This document shows, one piece after another, positions 1-20,880 of a stretch of DNA of 64,000 bases. This stretch comes from Piliocolobus tephrosceles (Eukaryota; Chordata; Mammalia; Primates; Cercopithecidae). The position numbers were made by a program, and so were the translations under genes. The stretch's first letter is position 1. Each line of letters opens with the position of its first letter. Below the pieces are notes generated by a model, which made no database searches, was not told the origin of the DNA, and worked only from the letters and a program-made list of their open reading frames with translations. Location of the stretch: assembly GCF_002776525.5 (NCBI RefSeq), contig NC_045441.1:129542802-129606801 (forward strand), read 5' to 3'.

Positions 1-115
1 ACAGACAGGGTTTCACCATATTGGCAAGACTGGTCTCTAACTCCTGACCTCGTGATCCGCCTGCCTCAGCCTCCCAAAGTGCTAGGATTACAGGTGTGAG
101 CCACTGCGCCCAGCC
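1..115 (-). repeat. Alu, left arm, cut by window edge
   Basis: Antisense Alu ending in 'gccactgcgcccagcc'. Its 3' part lies outside the window. Confidence 0.95.
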
Positions 116-215
116 CGCAAAAAATTTTTTAAAAAAGAAAGCAATCTCTCTTAAGAGATGGAGTGCACATTCCAACTCAGACCTAATTCTAGATCCTATA
201 TCATTTAAGGGGAAA

Positions 216-279
216 GGTTAAAATAGAAAATACTCCAAGCTGGTTAAAATAAAAAATACTACAAGCTGGGTAAAATACA
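216..279. repeat. 26-bp tandem repeat, about 2.5 copies
   Basis: Units begin at 216, 242 and 268, each of the form 'ggttaaaata.aaaatact.caagct'. The rest of 116-326 is AT-rich single-copy sequence. Confidence 0.8.
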
Positions 280-326
280 GTAGTTAGAGCTATCACACCC
301 TTCATGAATTAAAAAACAGCTATAAA

Positions 327-629
327 GCCAGGCAGGTGGCTTACGCCTGTAATCTCAGCACTTTGGGAGGCCGAGGCAGGTGGATCACGAGGTCAGGAGT
401 TCAAGACCAGCCCAGCCAAGATGGTGAAACCCCATCTCTACTAAAAATATAAAAATTAGCCAGGCGTGGTGGCAGGTGCCTGTAATCCCAGCTACTTGGG
501 AGGCTGAGGCAGAGAACAGCTTGAACCCAGGAGGCGGAGGTTGCAGTGAGTTGAGATGGTGCCACTGCACTCCAGCCTGGGCAACAGAGCAAGACTCTGT
601 CTGAAATTAAACAAAACAAAAAAAAAAGA
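327..629 (+). repeat. Alu
   Basis: Full-length sense Alu with a short A-rich tail. It is flanked by an imperfect target repeat (agctataaa / agctatgaa). Confidence 0.95.
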
Positions 630-633
630 GCTA

Positions 634-1031
<398 letters not shown>

Positions 1032-1317
1032 GAACTAGCATACCTAAACTCAGAGGTATACACAAAGGATGGGAAAAATAAACATCTTACTGGTAAGATC
1101 TTACTGGTAACACTCAAAGGAGAGGGGCATTAGATGGGCAATTACTCACCTCCCAGACTTCAGTTTTTTTGTCTGCAGAGTAAAAAGATTATGTGTATTC
1201 AAAGTGTAAAGAAAAATGTGGGAAATTATTAAAAGGCTAGTTGAATTCACCATTTTTACAGTATTGCATATGTTGCAGTTCAGCATCTCAATACTCACAC
1301 TCATACAAGTAATTTTG

Positions 1318-1621
1318 TTTTTTTTTTCCCAAAGACCGGGTCTCACTCTGTTACCCAGGCTGGAGTGCAGTGGCGTGATCATAGTTCACTGCAGCCTCAA
1401 TCTCCTACCTAGGTTTAAGCGATCCTCCTGCCTCAGCCTCCAAAGTTGCTGGGACTACAGATGGGCACCATCACACCTAGCTAATTTTCTTAGTTTTTAT
1501 AGAGACAGGGTCTTGCTATGTTACCCAGTCTGGTCTTGAATTCCTGGCCTTAAGAGATAGATCCTCCTGCCTCAGCCTCTCAAACCCCTAGGATTATGGG
1601 CGTGAGCCACTGCACCAAGCC
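1318..1621 (-). repeat. Alu, old subfamily
   Basis: Full-length antisense Alu, diverged, with a J-like 'gatcatagttcactgcagcctcaa' type right arm. It ends at 'ccactgcaccaagcc'. Confidence 0.93.
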
Positions 1622-2179
1622 ACAAGTATCTTTTTTATCCCACATTATCTTATATGAAGCCATTTACTTGTACCGCATAAATCCTTTTTATTCATAACTC
1701 AAGCCTTCCTATAATTTTTCTCTCTTCTTAAATTGTCTCATTACCACAGACATAAAATACCTGGCATTTATCTGTAAATATCTCTCATCTTATTCCAGGG
1801 TTTCCAAAACCACATTCTTCCTCCCTGTTTTTGGACATGTTTCAAAGACAACTAGTTTTCAAGATAAAAATCTTTTCCCCTTCTACACAAAGGATTTATA
1901 ATCTAGTTAATGGTCACTGTAGTGACATGACATTAACACTGATGAACAGAGACAAATCAGAACCTTAAACAATGAACAAGGCAGTTGATCCTGACAGCTA
2001 GAAGGCAGCAAGACACAGTTGACTTAACTTTTATAAAGTTATTGTTTCCGGGTCACCTTCTTAGGCAGAGACTGGAAATCAAAGACTAATAGAAGAATGG
2101 TGTCATTCAAGAGACAAGCCAGGTATGGAATCTAAGACCCTCCACTTAAGCAGCTTCTCTGAATCTCAATTTCTTTTTT
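1622..2179. other. single-copy sequence, nothing recognised
   Basis: About 560 bases with no recognisable repeat, long open frame or conserved exon. If the SLC37A3 assignment is right, this is SLC37A3 intron 1. Confidence 0.5.
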
Positions 2180-3399
<1,220 letters not shown>

Positions 3400-3842
3400 C
3401 CCACAGCTGGAGGACAGGCGGGAGAGGAGCACAAAAGCCGCCGCCGCGTGGATCGGGGCCGGGCCGCAGGGTCCCCCCGGGGTCCTTCTCCCCCCCATCC
3501 TCCCCATCGCATCCTCCCCGTGACCGCCGGGACCCCAGGCCCGGGCCCAGGGAGGAGATGGAGGGGGCGAGCGGCAGACCCTGCCTAGTCGCCCCACCCA
3601 AGGGGTGCCGCCACCTACATCTCCCCACCGCCCTCCCGACTGGGGAAGCCCCTCGGATTGGACCCGCCCCAGCCCCCGCCCCTAGCAGGTCTTCGGCCCC
3701 ACGCATCACGGCTTACCCACCCGAGAATCGCAGTGGTTGCAGCTCTGCAGCCCCAGCTCCGCTCGCGGATTCCACTTGGCTCCGCTGCCGGCCGCCTCCG
3801 CCGCCAGCTCACCCCTGGCGCCGCGGCCAGGGTTTCCGGACG

Positions 3843-3852
3843 CCCACGTGAC
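3843..3852. promoter_or_regulatory. CACGTG E-box, CLEAR-like
   Basis: Reads GTCACGTGGG on the - strand and matches the CLEAR consensus GTCACGTGAC at 8 of 10 positions. TFEB/TFE3, USF and MYC bind this core. A CLEAR-type site would suit a lysosomal transporter gene, but that is inference. Confidence 0.55.
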
Positions 3853-3866
3853 CCTCCCGTCCCGGG

Positions 3867-3885
3867 GCACGCTGGGAGTTGTAGT
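3867..3885. promoter_or_regulatory. ZNF143/THAP11-type motif
   Basis: On the - strand it reads ACTACAACTCCCAGCGTGC, close to the well-known promoter motif ACTACAATTCCCAGCATGC (17 of 19). Such sites typically lie near the start of CpG-island promoters. Confidence 0.75.
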
Positions 3886-4146
3886 CCCTCGGCGCGGCCT
3901 CACCGGCCGGCGCGGAGAAGGGCGAGGAGGGCGGAGGCTGAGAGCCCAGAGAACTCGGTTGCTGCAGACCCGGCCAGGAATGTTAGCTGCAAACACCAGA
4001 GGGAAGAAATGATATGGGGAGAACTGGTGCATACTTTCACCTCCCCCACCAAAAAAAGCAGTATTCGGTCTTTGTTTTTATAAAAAGTAACATGCTGCTA
4101 AGTGTGCCACTGACCACCCTAAATTTTAGGTGTCTAATTAAATGCA

Positions 4147-4591
<445 letters not shown>

Positions 4592-4729
4592 CGTTTCTTA
4601 AATAAAGGGAAAAAATACAGACGCTTATCCGAATTTTAAAGAAAAACATACTTCTCTTAACCCATAAAATCTCCACAACAACCATTACATAAGATAAATG
4701 ATCACTAGTCTTCAAATAACAGAACTTGA

Positions 4730-5629
<900 letters not shown>

Positions 5630-5965
5630 TAAAAAAGGAAGCAAATTCTGACACACGCTACAACATAGATGAATCTTTAAAAACATTATGCTAAGTGAAA
5701 TAAGTGAGACATAAAAGGACCAGTACAGTACAATTACACTTATATGAAGTAGCCAGAATAGTCAAATTCATAGAGTTGGAAAGTAGCATAGTGGTTGTGC
5801 ATGGCTGGAGGGAAGGGGAAATGATAAATTATTGTTTAATGGCTATGGAGTTTCTGTTTGGGATGACAAAAAAGTCCCGGAGAGGGATGGTGATGTTGGC
5901 TGCACAACAATATATTTAATGCCATTGAATTGTACACTTAAAAACGGTTAAAATGGTAAATATAT
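5630..5965 (+). mobile_element. L1 (L1M-type) 3' end
   Basis: Contains the characteristic L1 3' sequence 'acattatgctaagtgaaata', then 'gaattgtacacttaaaaacgg' near the end. It is old and 5' truncated, with no usable frame. Confidence 0.8.
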
Positions 5966-6048
5966 ATATATATACAGAGTGAAATACATACTTTTTTGTG
6001 TTGTATTTATATATGGGTGTGTACATATATATGTGTGTGTGTATACTA
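5957..6048. repeat. TA/TG-rich microsatellite
   Basis: Imperfect (TA)n and (TG)n runs at the L1 3' end. Confidence 0.8.
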
Positions 6049-6095
6049 TCAAGTATATGACCTGTGTCACCACCACTCAGGGCTAGAATGCCTTC

Positions 6096-6823
<728 letters not shown>

Positions 6824-7154
6824 TAACCATTACTGGAAAAAGACAACATTTGGACACTTAACTTCATGACATTGACACCTAACAGGTTTTATTTCCTGAT
6901 CACACATTTGGGGCGAATCTTGACCTACACTGGATTTCCACATTGTGCTGGTGGTTCTCACCCTGCAGCAATATTTGGCAGAGTCTCTTGTTTTCTTGCT
7001 CTGCTTGCCAGTGTTGAGTTTATCTCATCCAGAAGAGAGTATCCTGAAAATGGATATGTAACTGGAATTTTGGGTAAGATAAATATTTTCAAGGTTATCT
7101 GAAGACATCATAGAAGTAATATTCTTGGACAGTGAATAAATTGCCCTATATTTC
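6824..7154. other. single-copy sequence, nothing recognised
   Basis: About 330 bases without a recognisable repeat or exon. Confidence 0.45.
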
Positions 7155-7705
<551 letters not shown>

Positions 7706-8124
7706 AATGTCAACATTTTATCAAACAGGATGTCTCTGTTTCAATTTTACTTATTGTGTCTTTAATGCCATTTAACTGCCTACATATCACATCCTATGTA
7801 GTGGAGAAAATCTGGTCCCTGTGATAGACAATGAGAGACAGTTACTGTTCTAGACTCTGTGGAAAAAAATAGTAAGAAAAAGTCACCTCAGCTTTATGCT
7901 TCTACCGCCAGCGTCTGGGACGGATAAACTGGAGGTTTTCTGCACGGTAACCTTTGCGCTATGGTAGAATTTTTGAGAGAGTGAGGTAGACTTTTTTTTT
8001 CAGCTCTTTCTTCCCATATACCTTCAAAGTTCTTTTAGTTTTAATTTTTATTTCCTTCTCTTTGCATCATCTCCTTTCCCTGACTCCTCACAAAGAGATA
8101 TTCAGATCCACAAAACAAAGACTT
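7706..8124. other. single-copy sequence, nothing recognised
   Basis: AT-rich, with no identified element. Confidence 0.45.
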
Positions 8125-8140
8125 AAATTACTTACAATCT

Positions 8141-8804
<664 letters not shown>

Positions 8805-8848
8805 CTATATCCTCCTTTAGTTGATATTCTCTCAGCTAACAACCCCCA

Positions 8849-8987
8849 GGCCAGCTGTAGTCCCAGATATTCAGGAGGCTGAGGCAGGAGGATTATTGAG
8901 CTCAGGAGGCTGAGGCTGCAGTGAGCCATGATGGTGCCACTGCACTTCAGCCTGGGTGACAGAGTGAGACCTTGTCTCAAAAAAAAA
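8849..8987 (+). repeat. Alu right arm, second copy of a local duplication
   Basis: Shares unusual bases with the Alu at 7206-7500 ('cccagata', 'gcacttcagcc') and continues into the same non-Alu flank, so it is a duplicate rather than an independent insertion. Confidence 0.75.
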
Positions 8988-9084
8988 TTTTTTTTACATC
9001 ACCCAGTGCAATATGCACATGTACAACTGACCCAAACATTTTGCAAAACAGTCACTGTTACTACACGAGATACATTCTGACATT
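8988..9084. mobile_element. duplicated fragment of the hAT-like relic
   Basis: Matches about 7504-7605 at roughly 90 percent by eye, starting 'tttacatcacccagtgcaat'. Confidence 0.65.
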
Positions 9085-9523
9085 TTTTCCCAACAAGGGA
9101 CACCAGAACAAATTGAGAGCAAAGGACGCAAGAGCACACAAGAGAAGGTAAGTAGAACAAAGGAGCAGGGGCAGCATCGGATGGGCCAGCGCTGGTTGAA
9201 TTCGCTGGCTCTTCCTTCCCGTGAGGGTTTTCTGCTAGGCCGGCAAAGGCTGGTGAGAAAGCCGGTTCTGCGCTCTGCCCTGTGCTGGCCACTTTCACAT
9301 GGCGCTTTGTACCCTGCGGCAGCCCTGGGCTCAGGGCAGGTGGGAGGGATTGTACTTTCCTTTCACTTTCTCAGGACGCCAAACCTGACACCTGGGGCCA
9401 GAACTACACTTCCCACCAAGCAGCGAGGCAGGAGGAAGAAGGGGGCACTGAGAGCTGAAAAGGAAAACCAGAAGAAAGAGAAAACATTACCTGCTGACCA
9501 GCAGAGGTGAGAGAGCCGGACAG
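9085..9523 (+). promoter_or_regulatory. RAB19: likely RAB19 promoter and noncoding first exon
   Basis: This Alu-free, moderately GC-rich block ends in a perfect donor 'gaCAG|GTAAGTG' (last exon base 9523). A second donor-like site 'GAAG|GTAAGT' lies at 9147. A ZNF143-like motif is at 9403-9421, about 100 bases before the donor, which would place a start near 9420-9450. The RAB19 start codon is in an exon with its own acceptor at 13229, so at least one upstream noncoding exon is required, and this is the best candidate. The exon boundary is inferred from splice consensus only. Long open frames here (such as 9181-9510) are not supported as coding. Confidence 0.5.
9403..9421 (+). promoter_or_regulatory. 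ZNF143-like motif
   Basis: ACTACACTTCCCACCAAGC matches ACTACAATTCCCAGCATGC at 16 of 19 positions. Confidence 0.5.
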
Positions 9524-10407
9524 GTAAGTGACAGGTGAACCAGGAAGGCGAAGGTTGCGGGATGCCGGCGGGAGGACATCATCGGGGTGGACGCTGCTGT
9601 GTCTCCCTGCAAGGCTTGTAAGCTAAATGAAAGGGGGCTTTCGTGGAAACCCAGAGGACTCCGGAGGGTGGGGGAGACATGGAAGTAAAGTCTCAGCTCA
9701 AGTTACAGTGATAAGACCAAGACACCGGAAGTGGAATGGCTGTCTTTAGTTGAAAAGTCAGACAGGAAAAAAGTGGTTTGCTTGTGTCTGTTGTCTGCTG
9801 GATCATCCACCCATATTGATTTCAGAGCGGTCCAAGAGAGGTATGGGATCCTTCTTTATCGCCTTAAAACCCTGGGTTTTTGCACGCAGATTGGACACTT
9901 GAGTGCATTTTACCTTGTGTGATGAGACAGACTGTCCTTGTCTATGACTTTAGAGAAAACCAGGGTAAAACGGAGAAGTGAAGAAAGATGTCACAAGGCA
10001 GGGGCAATTTGCAGCACGTCAGATGTGATCATTAAGTGGGATCAGGTTTCAGTTACTTTTAGAGCTATTGGATGAGGAGTCCGAACACACTCTCACGAAG
10101 AACAGTTAAAGAAGATGGGGATATTCTCTTCGGGGGGATATTCTTGCTGCTTCAAATATCTGATGGGCTGTCATGTGGAACAGGAATGTGATGTGTCTTG
10201 GCAGAGTAAGGATAGCACTGAGCTAGACAGATGGAAACCTCATGGAGGGAGGTGTCAATCCCACAGAAGCGAGAACTGCCCAGTGTAAAATGGAAGTTTT
10301 TCAGGAGGTAGTCAGTTCCTTGTGATCAGAGATATTTAAGCATAGGTGGACATTTAAGCCAGGGATGTTGATGGTAGGAATACAGTTTCAGGTAGGTGAC
10401 TTGGTCA
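9524..10407. other. single-copy sequence, RAB19 intron 1 (inferred)
   Basis: About 880 Alu-free bases after the candidate exon 1 donor. I recognise no repeat or exon, but splice-like sites are too common to exclude an alternative exon. Confidence 0.45.
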
Positions 10408-10455
10408 ATTGGTGTTTTCCAAACCTGGCTCATCATCAGAATCACCTGGGGAAGA
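10408..10455. mobile_element. MER5A-like fragment
   Basis: 'aaacctggctcatcatcag' followed by 'aatcacctgggg' is typical of the hAT-derived MER5A family. A (GGGGA)n-like run follows at about 10474-10496. Confidence 0.55.
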
Positions 10456-10509
10456 GACAGCCTGGGAGAGAAGAGGGGAGGGGAGGGGAGGGAAGAGAGA
10501 GAGAGGTTT

Positions 10510-10828
<319 letters not shown>

Positions 10829-10845
10829 TGTTTCTTATGATTTTA

Positions 10846-11310
<465 letters not shown>

Positions 11311-11350
11311 AGTAAACATATTTTAAAGTTAAAAACACAAAACACAAAAC

Positions 11351-11450
11351 CTGGCCTGGTGCAGTTTTGAGATCATACCACTGCACTCCAACCTGAGTGA
11401 TAGAGCAAGACTCTGTCTCAAAAAAAAAAAAAAAGAAAAAGAAAAGAAAA
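11351..11450 (+). repeat. Alu with large internal deletion
   Basis: The first bases 'ggcctggtgcag' are joined directly to the right-arm end and an A/G-rich tail, leaving about 100 bases. Confidence 0.75.
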
Positions 11451-11605
11451 AGAATACTAAGAAATAATTTTTAAAAGAACAAGGTAAAATTAGTTTAGCA
11501 AGCCTGGGATGAGCTCCGAAAATATATTTTTTTCAATGATATTCCCAGATAATTCTGACCATCAGTTAGTTTGTGAAACACTGTCATTAGAAACCTTTAT
11601 TTTCC

Positions 11606-11910
<305 letters not shown>

Positions 11911-11989
11911 AAGTATATATTTTTCAATGATACTCGCAGATAATTCTGATAATCAGTTAGTTTGTGAAACACTGTCATTAGAAACCTTA

Positions 11990-12306
<317 letters not shown>

Positions 12307-12354
12307 CTTTGGTAAAACATGCCATAACCAGCCTTTGGTAAAATATGCCATAAC
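12307..12354. repeat. 26-bp direct repeat, two copies
   Basis: 'ctttggtaaaacatgccata' at 12307 recurs with one change at 12333. Confidence 0.85.
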
Positions 12355-12513
12355 ATTATAGCCATGATTTTAATTTTGAATATTCTCAAAATCCTAATTT
12401 CCTGGTTGAAAAAATTAGGCTCCAAACAAGACAAAAAGGCCATGTCACTCTTCTCCAAGTTGACTTACCAATCACTGCTTATCAATCCTTGTTGTTGGCT
12501 GCCTGGATGGTCA

Positions 12514-12777
12514 ACATTTTTGTTTTTGATTTTTCTTTGGCGTGATCTCAGCTCACTGCAACCTCCGCCTCCTGGGTTCAAGGGATTCTCCTGCCTCAGC
12601 CTCCCAAGTAGCTAGAATTACAGGCATGAGCCACCACACCCAGCTGATTTTACATTTTTAGTAAAGATGGGGTTTCTCCATGTTGTTCAGGCTTGTCTCG
12701 AACTCCCAACCTCAGGTGATCCACCCACCTCAGCCTCCCAAAGCCCTGGGATTGCAAGCATGAGCCACCGTGCCTGG
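12514..12777 (-). repeat. Alu with truncated right arm
   Basis: Antisense Alu lacking about 60 bases of the right arm. It is flanked by CCTGGATGGTCA at 12502-12513 and 12778-12789. Confidence 0.9.
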
Positions 12778-12789
12778 CCTGGATGGTCA

Positions 12790-13229
12790 GCCTTATAGCA
12801 GTTGGGAGTCTTTCTCCCCAGGTAAAATTGACACTGGTGGGATGTCCAATGGCAGGTGAGTCACTGCTGTAGGCATTTCCTCTGCCATCCTCCTGCTCTC
12901 CAGGCACTCTGATGGAGCATGTGGCACCTCATTTCTAGGCCTAGGATATATCATTGCTTTTATCTGATGGTGTTGACCGTCCACTGGACCCACCAGAGAA
13001 TGGCGGTAGAAACTCTTTATTCCAAGAGCACCCCTGAAGTAAGATCAACACATGTAAGGCAGATGTCCGCTTATGGGGGCAACTCCTCTGTGCCTAACTA
13101 GCATCATTAGCATCATCCTCTCACAAGGATGTAGCGCTGTGAAGGTAATGACCTCCCTCCGTCTTGTCTTGTACTGGATCCCCAGTTCCTGGTGCTGAAT
13201 TCCATCCTTTCTACCTAGCTCTGTTCTAG
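12790..13229. other. intron sequence before the RAB19 start exon
   Basis: Ends in the acceptor 'ctgttctag'. A possible tiny exon at 12822-12855 has acceptor-like 'tttctccccag' and donor 'CAG|GTGAGT', but nothing else supports it. Confidence 0.5.
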
Positions 13230-13786
<557 letters not shown>

Positions 13787-13829
13787 AGTTCCACCTTTTT
13801 TAGCCAGAATTCCCAACAACAAAGCACAT

Positions 13830-14675
<846 letters not shown>

Positions 14676-14695
14676 TTAAAAGGTCAGATTTTCTA

Positions 14696-15343
<648 letters not shown>

Positions 15344-15429
15344 CCTCAAAGAAATCAACAGACAGGGCTAGATGAAGCAAGTAACAAAATCTCATTGATT
15401 ATTAAATCTGGATGATAGGTGTATGAGGG

Positions 15430-15728
15430 TTTTTTTTAATTTTTTTTGAGACAGGGTCTCACTCTGTTGCCCAGATGGAGGGCAGTGGCGCGTGATCTCA
15501 GCTCACTACAGCCTCGACCTCCTGTGCTCAAGGGATCCTCCTGCCTCAGTCTCCCAAGTAGCTGGGACTACAAGCATGCGCTGCCATGCCCGGCTAATTT
15601 TTGTATGTTTCGTAGAGATGGGGTTTCACCATATTGCCAGGCTAGTCTCAAACCCCTGAGCTTAAGCAATCCGCCACCTCAGCCTCCCGAAGTGCTGGGA
15701 TCATAGGCATGAGCCACTGCACCCAGCC
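15430..15728 (-). repeat. Alu
   Basis: Full antisense Alu ending 'ccactgcacccagcc'. Confidence 0.94.
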
Positions 15729-16110
15729 TCATTTTTCTATTATCTCTAGCTTTGGTGTATGGTTTTTAAACTTTCTCTAAAAAATAAATGTTATATAAAT
15801 AGTATGAGAATATGAAGAAATTGTTACCCTCAGACACTGTGAGAGGCTGTGTGAATCGGTGCTGCCGCTTGGGTGGCTAATTTGGGAGGCATTATTGTGA
15901 GGACATTCCAGACATGACCAGCTTGAGTGTTCCTTTAAAATCAAAACAGTTCGGCCAATATTATCACCTTTGCCAGTGTTCAGATCCATGGGCAGCCTCA
16001 AAAGATGAGCCCCCAAATCCAGACCACGTGATGAATCAGGTGAAAAGGCAAAGAACACAACACCCCAGGATAAAATAGGTCTGCCTCTCTGACAGCAGCA
16101 TCCCTTCAAT
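15729..16110. other. RAB19 intron, nothing recognised
   Basis: No clear repeat. The - strand open frame 15777-16109 has no recognisable similarity. Confidence 0.45.
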
Positions 16111-16334
16111 CAGGGCTGTCCAAGCTTCTGGTTTCCCTGGGCCATGTTGGAAGAATTGTCTTGGGTCACACATAAATTACACTAACACTAATGATACCTG
16201 ATGAGCTAAACAAAAAAAAAAAATTGCAAAAAGATCTCATAATATTTTAAGAAAGTTTAAAAATTTGTGTTGGGCCACATCCCAAGCTGTCCTGGGCCAA
16301 ATGTGTCCCGCGGGTTGCAGGATGGACAAGTTTG
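16111..16334. mobile_element. old nonautonomous DNA transposon
   Basis: Starts 'cagggctgtccaagc'. The interior 'acactaacactaatgatacc' and the end 'gcgggttgcaggatggacaa' are typical of a common mammalian MER-type element. The exact family is not certain. Confidence 0.55.
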
Positions 16335-16349
16335 TCTTAGATGGTCGTT

Positions 16350-16480
16350 CCCCAGCCAAGGAGCATACCCAAGTCATCCAGTGAAAAATTGAAAGAATAG
16401 ATTCCTGCATCCTACTCTAGATCTACTGGGTCTGAATATCTAGAAGTGAGACCCAGAAAACTGTGTTTTTAAGATGATGT
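16350..16480 (-). mobile_element. MER5A-like fragment
   Basis: 'gattcctgcatcctactcta' and 'tctagaagtgagacccagaa' resemble the MER5A family. It lies just upstream of the RAB19 acceptor. Confidence 0.5.
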
Positions 16481-16546
16481 AGGTGAAGGAGTTCCCATTA
16501 CCTGTGGGAACCCCTGACTTGGACTCCCCTTCCTGTCCTTCCCCAG

Positions 16547-16730
16547 ATGCAGGTGTGGGACACAGCTGGCCAGGAGCGCTTTCGCACCATCACCCAGAGC
16601 TACTACCGCAGTGCCCATGCGGCCATCATCGCCTATGACCTCACCCGGCGGTCCACGTTTGAGTCCGTCCCTCACTGGATTCATGAGATAGAGAAATATG
16701 GAGCTGCAAATTTGGTCATTATGCTGATTG
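16547..16730 (+). CDS. RAB19: RAB19 coding exon 2 (residues 68-128 plus first base of 129)
   Basis: The exon starts after the acceptor 'ccttccccag' and opens in phase 0 with Met68. It encodes the switch II region: WDTAGQE at residues 71-77, with catalytic Gln76, then '[11 protein letters not shown]', the family signature shared with RAB43. It goes on through '[13 protein letters not shown]' (helix 3) and ends in 'VIMLI' plus the first G of the Gly129 codon. The donor is attG|GTATGG. The preceding intron is 3.1 kb and the following one 14.0 kb. The open frame that runs on to 16819 past the donor is intron read-through, not coding. Phase fits exactly with the next exon, which starts GA. Confidence 0.97.
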
Positions 16731-16879
16731 GTATGGCATTTTTGAAGTTTTTAACTTTGGTTTACTCTCCTCTGAGGATGCTCAGCTTTCTGCGTGTTTC
16801 TGATGGCAGTGGAAAATGAAATCTTAAATGTGCAAGTGATAGATAGGGCCTCAGAAAGTGCCTTTAAACTTTCATGGTG

Positions 16880-17037
16880 GATCCCACCATGCCCAGTCCT
16901 TTTTTTTTTTTTTAATTTTTGTAAAGATGGGGTTTTGCCTTGTTGCCCAGGCTGGTCTTGAACTCCTGGGCTCAAGTGATACTCCTGCCTGGCCCTCCCA
17001 AAGTGCTGGGATTACGGCATGAGCCACTGTGCCTGGC
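16880..17037 (-). repeat. Alu left-arm part
   Basis: Antisense fragment with a T-run at 16902-16916, ending 'ccactgtgcctggcc'. Confidence 0.85.
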
Positions 17038-17160
17038 CCTTTATTTTTATTTTTGGCAATCTCTACTGCAGAGTGAACAGGTGAGTTTTGTTTTTTACTT
17101 GTTTATGGGAATCTAGTAGGTATATATATATATATATATTTATTGGGTACAAGTGGGTTT

Positions 17161-17460
17161 TTTTGTTTGTTTGTTTTTGAGATGGAGTCTTGCGCTGTCA
17201 CCCAGTCTCGAGTGCAGTGGCTCGATCTCAGCTCATTGCAAGCTCCACCTCCTGGGTTCATGACATTCTCCTGCCTCAGCCTCCTGAGTACCTGGGACTA
17301 CAGGCGCCTGCCACCACACCTGGCTAATTTTTTTGTATTTTTAGTAGAAACGGGGTTTCACCATGTTAGCCAGAATGGTCTCGATCTGCTTACCTCCTGA
17401 TCTGCCTGCCTCGGCCTCCCAAAGTGCTGGGATTACAGGCGTGAGCCACCGCTCCCGGCC
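17161..17460 (-). repeat. AluY
   Basis: Antisense. Target repeat ACAAGTGGGTTT (17149-17160) and ACAAGTGGATTT (17461-17472). A (TA)n run at 17120-17139 lies just upstream. Confidence 0.95.
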
Positions 17461-17545
17461 ACAAGTGGATTTAAAAAAAAATAAAATAAAGAAAAGTCAA
17501 TTTATAAGTATTTACCAATAATTTACATTAAAATACATAAAGTAG

Positions 17546-18128
<583 letters not shown>

Positions 18129-18430
18129 GCCAGGTGTGGTGGTTTCATGCCTGTAATCCCAGCACTTTGGGAAGCTGAAGCAGGAAGATAGCTTGAGACC
18201 ATCCTGGTCAACATAGTGAGACTTCATCTCTACAAAAACTAAAACAAAATAAAATAGTGAGATGTGGTGGCACAGGCCTATAGTCCCAGCTACTTGGGAG
18301 GTTGGGGTGGGGGGATCACTTGAGCCCAGGAATTTGAGGCTGCAGGGAGCTGTGATCATACCACTGCACTCCAGCCTGGGTGAGAAAGCAAAACCTTGTC
18401 TCTTAAAATATAAATAAATAAATAATAAAA
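18129..18430 (+). repeat. Alu
   Basis: Full sense Alu with an AAATA-type tail. Confidence 0.94.
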
Positions 18431-20073
<1,643 letters not shown>

Positions 20074-20082
20074 GAGCCGACC

Positions 20083-20880
<798 letters not shown>

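Larger units (their letters stand above)
3717..3885 (-). other. SLC37A3: candidate noncoding first exon of SLC37A3
   Basis: On the - strand 'CGGGTGG|GTAAGC' gives a good donor, with the exon ending at 3717. A second possible donor 'CCAGGG|GTGAGC' would end the exon at 3813. The start near the ZNF143-type motif is a guess. No coding sequence is claimed. Confidence 0.35.
3400..3990 (-). promoter_or_regulatory. SLC37A3: CpG-rich promoter region, probably SLC37A3
   Basis: The sequence is strongly GC- and CpG-rich, Alu-free, and sharply different from its AT-rich flanks. It holds GC boxes (cccgcccc at about 3662-3685), a CACGTG box and a ZNF143-type motif. It lies about 5.5 kb upstream of the likely RAB19 start. 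In human, SLC37A3 lies next to RAB19 in divergent orientation, so this is best read as the SLC37A3 promoter and first exon on the - strand. SLC37A3 encodes a lysosomal membrane transporter of the sugar-phosphate exchanger family. No SLC37A3 coding exon is visible, so the assignment rests on synteny. The island may also fire toward RAB19. Confidence 0.7.

Noticed and set aside
5704..5919. 71-residue frame
   Set aside because: Lies in an L1 3' end and has no similarity to L1 proteins in frame.
9181..9510. 109-residue open frame ahead of RAB19
   Set aside because: No similarity known to me, and it overlaps a candidate noncoding exon. Treated as UTR or intron.
16731..16819. Extension of the open frame past residue 128
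   Set aside because: Intron read-through. The donor at 16731 joins in phase with 30728.
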